From Mangrovimicrobium sp033283325 (GTDB lineage: Bacteria; Pseudomonadota; Gammaproteobacteria; Pseudomonadales; Halieaceae), in the NCBI GenBank assembly GCA_033283325.1, contig JAWMQO010000002.1, positions 124,001-188,000 on the forward strand: DNA of 64,000 bases. Direction: 5' to 3'. Shown one piece after another: positions 59,088 to 64,000 of this stretch. The position numbers and the translations under genes were made by a program. Below the pieces are notes generated by a model. The model made no database searches. It saw only the letters and a list, made by a program, of their open reading frames with translations, and was not told the DNA's origin. Numbering within the stretch: the stretch's first letter is position 1; the number at the start of each line of letters is the position of its first letter.

Positions 59088-59648
59088 ATGAAACGGATCT
59101 TCAGCTGCCTGCTTCTATCCTGCGCCACCTCATTTGCCGCTCACGCGGAAGTTCCTGCTGTCGGCAAGGCACTACCCGCACTGAATATTGCCGATCGCGG
59201 CGAAATCTCGCTGGAAGCCGGTGACACAGCCTACAAAGCCTGGAGCAGCGAAGCCCTGAAAGGGAAAGTGCAGATCGTCGAGCACACCGCCGCCCGCGCC
59301 GGCGTGGAAGACCTCAACAGCGCCTTCTACGAGGCCCTGGAAGCCGCCGGACTACCGGGAGAGGAAGTGGGCGTCACCTACATCATCAACGCCGACGACG
59401 CCCTGTGGGGAACCTCCGGCCTGGTCCCCGGAGAAGTGGAGAAATACAAGAAAGCCGATCCGGCATCCACCTTCGTGGTAGACAGCGATGGCACGGCCCA
59501 GCAGACCTGGGACCTGGAAAAGAAAAGCGCCGCGCTGATCCTCCTCGACGCCGATGCCGGGGTCATCTATTTCCGCCAGGGTGGCGTGGATGAAAGCGAA
59601 GCTGCCGAAGCGCTGAAAGTCCTCCAGGCACGACTCGCTGCCAAATAA
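59088..59648 (+). CDS. ytfJ: YtfJ-family periplasmic protein
   Basis: 186 residues with a signal peptide (LLLSCATSFAAHA). Thioredoxin-like family without the CxxC motif; segments GKVQIVEHTAARAGVEDLN, VGVTYIINADDALWGTSGLV and FVVDSDGTAQQTWDLEKKSAALILLD match YtfJ. Function unknown. It lies 9 bp after DUF1643. Confidence 0.88.
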   Translation: MKRIFSCLLLSCATSFAAHAEVPAVGKALPALNIADRGEISLEAGDTAYKAWSSEALKGKVQIVEHTAARAGVEDLNSAFYEALEAAGLPGEEVGVTYIINADDALWGTSGLVPGEVEKYKKADPASTFVVDSDGTAQQTWDLEKKSAALILLDADAGVIYFRQGGVDESEAAEALKVLQARLAAK

Positions 59649-59666
59649 GGGACCGGCGCTGGAAGC

Positions 59667-60371
59667 TCAGCCCTTCAGGAAATTGAGGATCCAGCGCCCC
59701 ACCCGCTCGCCCTGCTGTTCCCCCTGCAGGGAATCCACACCCGTAGCGTAGACAGGCTCGCCAATGACCTGGCGCCGGTGTTCCATGATTTCACGCGAAT
59801 AACCCGGCACGAATTCCGGGTGCCCCTGGAAGGTCAGTATATGATCGCCGACCTGCACCACCGCATTCTCGCAGAACTCCGAGCCCGCCAGCACCCGGGC
59901 GCCCTCGGCATTATCCACCACCTGGTCCTGGTGGCTCACCAGGATATCAAAGGCTGCGTTGCCACCATCGTGCCAGGCCGGTGCAGCGCCGGAGAACGTA
60001 TGCCGGTGCAGGCCAACCCCCCAACCCTTCGGTGATTTCTCCGTCTTACCGCCCAGCGCCTGCGCCACCAACTGGTGACCAAAGCAAATACCCACGATTT
60101 TCTTCTTGCGCGCATCGAGTTCGCGCACGAATTCCATCAACTTCCCAATCCACGGCTTGTCTTCATACACCGAAGACTTGCTGCCGGTAATCAGGTAGGC
60201 GTCGACCTCATCGATATCCTGCGGATACACGCCCTCTTCCACGTCGTAGACGGCAAACTCCAACTCCGGATCGATGCGCCCGAGCAGGGCCACGAACATG
60301 TCCGGATACTCACCGTACTCGGCTACCCAGTCCGGGTTCACGGCGTCGGTCTTGAGAATACCTAGTTTCAT
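59667..60371 (-). CDS. Class I glutamine amidotransferase (GuaA-type domain)
   Basis: 234-residue stand-alone GATase. Nucleophile Cys in IVGICFGHQLVAQALGG, His and Glu in FQGHPEFVPGYSREI. The preceding DAYLITGSKSSVYEDKPWI is the typical oxyanion region. No synthetase domain is attached. Members of this subgroup include gamma-glutamyl hydrolases acting on small amine conjugates. The substrate cannot be inferred. It is convergent with ytfJ. Confidence 0.88.
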   Translation of the reverse strand: MKLGILKTDAVNPDWVAEYGEYPDMFVALLGRIDPELEFAVYDVEEGVYPQDIDEVDAYLITGSKSSVYEDKPWIGKLMEFVRELDARKKKIVGICFGHQLVAQALGGKTEKSPKGWGVGLHRHTFSGAAPAWHDGGNAAFDILVSHQDQVVDNAEGARVLAGSEFCENAVVQVGDHILTFQGHPEFVPGYSREIMEHRRQVIGEPVYATGVDSLQGEQQGERVGRWILNFLKG

Positions 60372-60481
60372 CTTTGGCTCGCTTCGGGGCTATTCGGAGT
60401 GTAAGCCGCAATCTTAAGGATTGCCGGAATACTGTCCATACCACTTTGAGGCAGTACAGGTGAGCACCGGGAAGGAGTCGA

Positions 60482-60627
60482 GGCACATGATGTTGAATTC
60501 TTGCTGGTGGAACCGTGAGGCGACAGGACGTCGCCGACCGAGTCTGTACATGGAGAGCCTGCCCCTCTTTTTCGGGCATGTACGCTTTTTGACGTGTTCC
60601 ACCAGCAAGAATTCAACATCAGGTGCC
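60482..60627. repeat. 32-bp inverted repeat enclosing an 82-nt hairpin-rich core
   Basis: Arms 60482-60513 and 60596-60627 match at 31 of 32 positions (arm ...TTGAATTCTTGCTGGTGG...). The core contains two further dyads, GCGAC...GTCGC and GTACATG...CATGTAC. It sits in the 357-bp gap upstream of the PAP2 gene. No coding potential is credible. MITE-like or RNA element; the family is unknown. Confidence 0.85.
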
Positions 60628-60728
60628 CCCTCCACACGCTTTACTTCCGCAGGCCACGCCCACCTATGTCACGGAAAATACACACATTTGTAACCTTACT
60701 GCCATCCCCCACCCCGAAAATAACAACT

Positions 60729-61259
60729 ATGGAAATATTGGGGTCATTGCAGAGATTCGAAGCGCGTCTGTTCGCAAGCCTCTTCCGGCAAACCGAACGG
60801 CGCACCGTGATTCCGCTCGCCCGCGCAATCTCCCGCTCCGGCGACGGTTACCTGCACATACTGGTGCCGCTGGTAGTGCTGAGCACCAGCCACGAAAGCG
60901 CCAGGCCCCTGTTCGAACTGCTCGCGCTATCCCTGCTTGTGGAACGCAGCCTCTACTGGCTGGTGAAGAACAGCCTGCGCCGCCCGCGTCCGCAGGAGTC
61001 GGTCCCCGGCTTTCGCAGCCTGATCACCGCCAGCGACGAATTCAGTTTCCCCTCGGGACACAGTTCCGGCGCCTTCCTGCTGGCCACCGTCCTCCTGATC
61101 ATCTATGGCGGCGCTGCGGCACCGCTTTTCCTCTGGGCGGCCGCGGTCGCCCTGTCGCGAATCCTGCTCGGCGTGCACTTTCCCGGTGACGTGCTCGCTG
61201 GCGCAGTGATGGGTAGCGGCATCGCAGTTCTCACCGCTGGACAATTGGGTCTCTATTGA
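60729..61259 (+). CDS. PAP2-family membrane phosphatase
   Basis: 176 residues. The tripartite phosphatase signature is complete: KNSLRRPRP, FPSGHSSGAF and SRILLGVHFPGD (catalytic His pair). About four TM helices. ATG 60729 is taken since the earlier frame translates the inverted repeat. Its substrate is probably a lipid phosphate such as undecaprenyl diphosphate or phosphatidic acid. It is immediately followed by the glycosyltransferase gene (1 bp gap). Confidence 0.9.
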   Translation: MEILGSLQRFEARLFASLFRQTERRTVIPLARAISRSGDGYLHILVPLVVLSTSHESARPLFELLALSLLVERSLYWLVKNSLRRPRPQESVPGFRSLITASDEFSFPSGHSSGAFLLATVLLIIYGGAAAPLFLWAAAVALSRILLGVHFPGDVLAGAVMGSGIAVLTAGQLGLY

Positions 61260-61260
61260 A

Positions 61261-62340
61261 GTGAAAATACTGTACGCGGTCCAGGGCACAGGCCAGGGAC
61301 ACATCAGCCGGGCTCGCGCAATGGCGGACGCCCTGCGTCAATGGCCCGTGGAAGTCACCTGGCTGTTCAGCGGCCGCCCCCGGGACGCCCTGTTCGACAT
61401 GCAGCCCTTCGGCGATTTCCAGCACCGCCACGGCCTCTCCTTCACCACCCGCGCCGGCAAGCTGCGCTACCTTGCCACCTTGCACAACAACAACATCCCG
61501 CGCTTCCTGCGCGAAGTCCGGGAACTGGACCTCAGCCCCTACGACCTGCTGGTCTGCGACTACGAACCGGTACTCGCCCACGCCGCTCGACGCCAGCGCC
61601 GCAAGGTCATCGGTATCGGCCACCAGTACGCCTTCGACGAGAACACGCCGCGGGCCGGCGCAACCTGGCTGCAGGAATTCGTGCTGCGCCACTTCGCCCC
61701 GGTGGATATCCCGCTGGGGCTTCACTGGCACCCCTACGCCGACAACGTGTTGCCGCCCATACTCGACCTCCCGGAGCTCCCGGTCACCCGGGAAAACCAC
61801 CTCCTCGTCTACCTGCCCTTCGAGGACCAGGACGAGGTAACCCGCATACTCCACAGATTCCCGCAGCAGCGTTTCGTGCAATATTCACCGGCCCTGCAAG
61901 ACGGCGAGCGCGCCAATGTCATCCGCCGCAAGGCCGACTTCGATGGTTTCAAGCGATCACTGGCAAGCTGTTCCGGGGTCATCTGCAACAGCGGCTTCGA
62001 ACTGATCAGCGAGTGCCTGCAGTGGCGCAAACCGGTACTGACCAAGCCCCTGTCGGGACAGATGGAGCAGCACTCGAACGCACTGGCACTGGAAAAACTC
62101 GGTTACGCCACTACTGCCCCGGTCTTCGACGCCGCCACGCTGGGTGACTGGCTGAACGGGCGCCACCTGACGGCGGATATCCATTTTCCCCCGGTAGCCG
62201 AGGCCCTGGCGCGCTGGCTGGCCCAGGGCTGTATCGAATCCCCCGCCAGCCTGAGCTCTTCCCTATGGCAGACGCCTCCGCCGGTCAGGATTCCTGCACC
62301 AAGGCCTGCTCCCGGTCGCGAGTTTGTCGCGATAGCCTGA
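61261..62340 (+). CDS. MJ1255/VC2487-family glycosyltransferase
   Basis: 359 residues from GTG 61261. GT-B fold with the N-terminal KILYAVQGTGQGHISRARAMADALR, central DLLVCDYEPVLAHAARR and VIGIGHQYAF, and the C-terminal nucleotide-sugar-binding region GVICNSGFELISECLQWRKPVLTKPLSGQMEQHSNA. This is the MurG-like subfamily of unknown acceptor. Pairing with a PAP2 phosphatase suggests lipid or lipid-linked glycan modification. Confidence 0.9.
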   Translation: MKILYAVQGTGQGHISRARAMADALRQWPVEVTWLFSGRPRDALFDMQPFGDFQHRHGLSFTTRAGKLRYLATLHNNNIPRFLREVRELDLSPYDLLVCDYEPVLAHAARRQRRKVIGIGHQYAFDENTPRAGATWLQEFVLRHFAPVDIPLGLHWHPYADNVLPPILDLPELPVTRENHLLVYLPFEDQDEVTRILHRFPQQRFVQYSPALQDGERANVIRRKADFDGFKRSLASCSGVICNSGFELISECLQWRKPVLTKPLSGQMEQHSNALALEKLGYATTAPVFDAATLGDWLNGRHLTADIHFPPVAEALARWLAQGCIESPASLSSSLWQTPPPVRIPAPRPAPGREFVAIA

Positions 62341-62428
62341 GCAAAATATTTGCGCAAATCTCGTCTGGACCTTTCATCCGGGGAACTTTTGGCGTTATTC
62401 GATGAGTCAGGCGGGATGCCGCTAGCTC

Positions 62429-62507
62429 GGGCTTCACTGCGTGTATGGCCCCCATCGTTCGAAAGCGTTTAATACTCACGCTGGGGGCCATACACGCAGC
62501 GAAGCCC
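62429..62507. repeat. Hairpin repeat copy D (inverted orientation)
   Basis: 29-base arms 62429-62457 and 62479-62507 pair with two mismatches. Loop TTCGAAAGCGTTTAATACTCA corresponds to the loop of copy C. Same orientation as C and, like C, followed by a direct-orientation copy. Confidence 0.85.
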
Positions 62508-62620
62508 TACCCTCCTCGCAACGAATAGTCCGCAGCTCTCATCGAACGTCTAAAATCCGCACGCACTTGCAGAATCCCGGTGGAGCAACCTCACCCGAGT
62601 TCTTCGCTGGCAGTGAGTGA

Positions 62621-62697
62621 GCATCCGCCAGTCGTTCATTTCGCGCGGCGACTATAAACGCTTTGGAGCAAGCGCGGAATGAACGACTGGCGGATGC
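62621..62697. repeat. Hairpin repeat copy E
   Basis: 26-base arms 62621-62646 and 62672-62697 pair with a single G-U-compatible change. Loop GGCGACTATAAACGCTTTGGAGCAA. Flanks GAGCATCCG and CGGATGCGGG match copy B. The rest of 62341-62815 shows no gene. Confidence 0.85.
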
Positions 62698-62815
62698 GGG
62701 TTCGTTAGCCCCAAGCTGGCATCATCACCGATCCCGAGCTCAATCCCAGTACTAACCCGACTTTCCAGCACCACCACACTACGCTAATGTGTGCCCAAAA
62801 TTCAGGAACCACCCC

Positions 62816-64000
62816 GTGCCGATAACAATACGCCTGCTCCCCCTGCTGCTGTTCTGTCTGCTAACCCCCGTCAATGCCAGCGAATTCGTCGGCAGCGGAG
62901 AATGCACGCAGTGCCACGCCGAGCAGCACGCCCAGTGGACAGGCTCCGACCACGACCTCGCCATGCAGGAACCGACAGAGGAGAGCGTGCTCGGCGATTT
63001 TGATAACGCAACATTCACCTACAACGGCGTGACCACGAAGTTCTACCGGCAGGGCGACAGGTTCATGGTGCGCACCGACGGCGAGGACGGTGAACTGCAG
63101 GATTTCGAAGTGGCCTACGTGTTCGGCCACACTCCGCTGCAGCAGTACCTGCTGCCGCTCGACCGCGGCCGCCTGCAGGCGCTTTCGATCGCCTGGGATT
63201 CCAGGCCGGAGAGTGCGGGGGGGCAGCGCTGGTATCACCTCTACCCGGACGAGACCGTCGATTACAGGGACCCCCTGCACTGGACCGGGCCCTACCAGAA
63301 CTGGAACACCCGCTGTGCCGAGTGCCACAGTACCGACCTGCAGAAGAACTACGACCTCGCCACACGCAGCTTCAACACGCACTACGAGGAAATCGATGTC
63401 GCCTGCGAGGCCTGTCACGGGCCGGGGCAACAGCATATGGTGCTGGTGGAACAGGGCAAGGCCGCGGAAGCCGCTGACAGCGGTTTTCCCGTGCACCTGG
63501 CGCAGCGCGGGATCTGGCACTTCCCGCAGGAAGGGGCGATAGCCCGGCGCAGCGAGGTGCTGGAATCCCGCGCCCAGGTCGATGCCTGTGGGCGCTGCCA
63601 CAGCCGCCGCGGCAACCTGGGTGACTATCACTACGGCGCCGACCTGCTGGACACCCACCGCGTCGCCCTGCCGCGGCCGCCGCTCTACCATGTCGATGGC
63701 CAGGTCCTCGACGAGGATTATGTCTACGGCTCATTCCTGCAGAGCAAAATGCACCAGGCCGGTGTGGTCTGCAGTAATTGTCACCAGCCCCACAGCGGTA
63801 AGCTGCGTGCGCAAGGCAATGCGGTCTGCAGCCAGTGCCACCAGCCCACCCGGTACGACAGGCCTGAACACCACTTCCACGAGAGCGGCAGCAGCGGCGC
63901 CCTCTGCGCCAACTGCCACATGCCCGAGACGACCTATATGGGCGTGGACCCGCGTCGCGACCACAGCATGCGTATACCGCGTCCCGACCTCTCTCTGGTA
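62816..64000 (+). CDS. Multihaem c-type cytochrome, 3' end outside window
   Basis: Open from GTG 62816 to the window end (395 codons visible). Signal peptide (LLPLLLFCLLTPVNA), then seven CxxCH haem motifs: CTQCH, CAECH, CEACH, CGRCH, CSNCH, CSQCH and CANCH. This matches the cytochrome c554/NrfA-like domain of exported multihaem proteins that often carry C-terminal TPR repeats, which would lie beyond the window. It is probably periplasmic electron transfer; the partner is unknown. Confidence 0.88.
   Translation, partial: MPITIRLLPLLLFCLLTPVNASEFVGSGECTQCHAEQHAQWTGSDHDLAMQEPTEESVLGDFDNATFTYNGVTTKFYRQGDRFMVRTDGEDGELQDFEVAYVFGHTPLQQYLLPLDRGRLQALSIAWDSRPESAGGQRWYHLYPDETVDYRDPLHWTGPYQNWNTRCAECHSTDLQKNYDLATRSFNTHYEEIDVACEACHGPGQQHMVLVEQGKAAEAADSGFPVHLAQRGIWHFPQEGAIARRSEVLESRAQVDACGRCHSRRGNLGDYHYGADLLDTHRVALPRPPLYHVDGQVLDEDYVYGSFLQSKMHQAGVVCSNCHQPHSGKLRAQGNAVCSQCHQPTRYDRPEHHFHESGSSGALCANCHMPETTYMGVDPRRDHSMRIPRPDLSLV

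Noticed and set aside
11257..62697. Hairpin repeats as a CRISPR array
   Set aside because: The copies are dispersed palindromes with constant loops, not regularly spaced direct repeats with unique spacers, and no cas genes are present.

Overview
The window is a GC-rich, densely coded stretch of a gammaproteobacterial chromosome. The gene orders secB-grxC-yibN / gpmI-envC-ctp-yibQ and mutY-yggX are gammaproteobacterial. A VPLPA-type PEP-CTERM tail, a TonB receptor/phytase pair, LLM oxidoreductase and sulfotransferase genes and a eukaryotic-type (type II) glutamine synthetase point to a marine heterotroph, plausibly of the Halieaceae/Cellvibrionales. That placement is an inference from gene content, not from a marker-gene tree.

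Layout. 1-16.1 kb is core chromosome: the end of ntrC, trmL, secB/grxC/yibN, the gpmI-envC-ctp-yibQ envelope and glycolysis block, hisBHAF on the minus strand, mutY-yggX, a Ser/Thr kinase + PP2C phosphatase pair, and glnII behind a sigma-54 promoter with an NtrC-type site. A tRNA-Phe at 16275-16350 is the attachment site of a roughly 10.5 kb integrated element (16351-26899) that is visibly AT-richer than its surroundings. A 54-bp copy of the tRNA 3' end closes it on the right. It carries an integrase, excisionase-like protein, primase-polymerase/RepA-type ATPase, a terminase-small-subunit-like HTH protein, and two defence modules, one at each end. The first is an antiphage deoxycytidylate deaminase with a structured putative inhibitory RNA 5' of it. 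The second is a C5-cytosine methyltransferase flanked by two putative nucleases (MrcB-N/DUF3883-like and PD-(D/E)XK-like).

27-34 kb (minus strand unless stated) holds an ECF sigma factor translationally coupled to a large Ser/Thr kinase with a TM segment and helical repeats. Downstream is a secreted protein with six perfect-length heptad repeats (FEDP[IL]FG). Then come a PPTase, a sulfotransferase and a CMD-family protein. 34-38.4 kb is a plus-strand catabolic-looking cluster (LLM flavin oxidoreductase, sulfotransferase, sugar-phosphate isomerase-like, DUF1214) behind a perfect TetR-type operator. 38.6-45.5 kb is a transport operon (AI-2E exporter, OMF lipoprotein, HlyD adaptor, DUF2955 membrane protein, K+ channel) followed by a CYTH-CHAD protein. 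45.7-55 kb contains a PEP-CTERM protein, an M20 amidohydrolase, an acidic lipoprotein, beta-propeller phytase + TonB receptor, a second 2TM channel, a GNAT and rdgC. 55-64 kb has gloA, a SpoIIE-type phosphatase fused in frame to a STAS domain, DUF1643, ytfJ, a glutamine amidotransferase, PAP2 phosphatase, a glycosyltransferase and the start of a multihaem cytochrome.

Intergenic spaces are rich in hairpin repeats of several families. The most striking family has a conserved loop around AACGCTTT and near-perfectly complementary arms that differ from copy to copy (five copies at 11.3, 55.0, 55.1, 62.4 and 62.6 kb).
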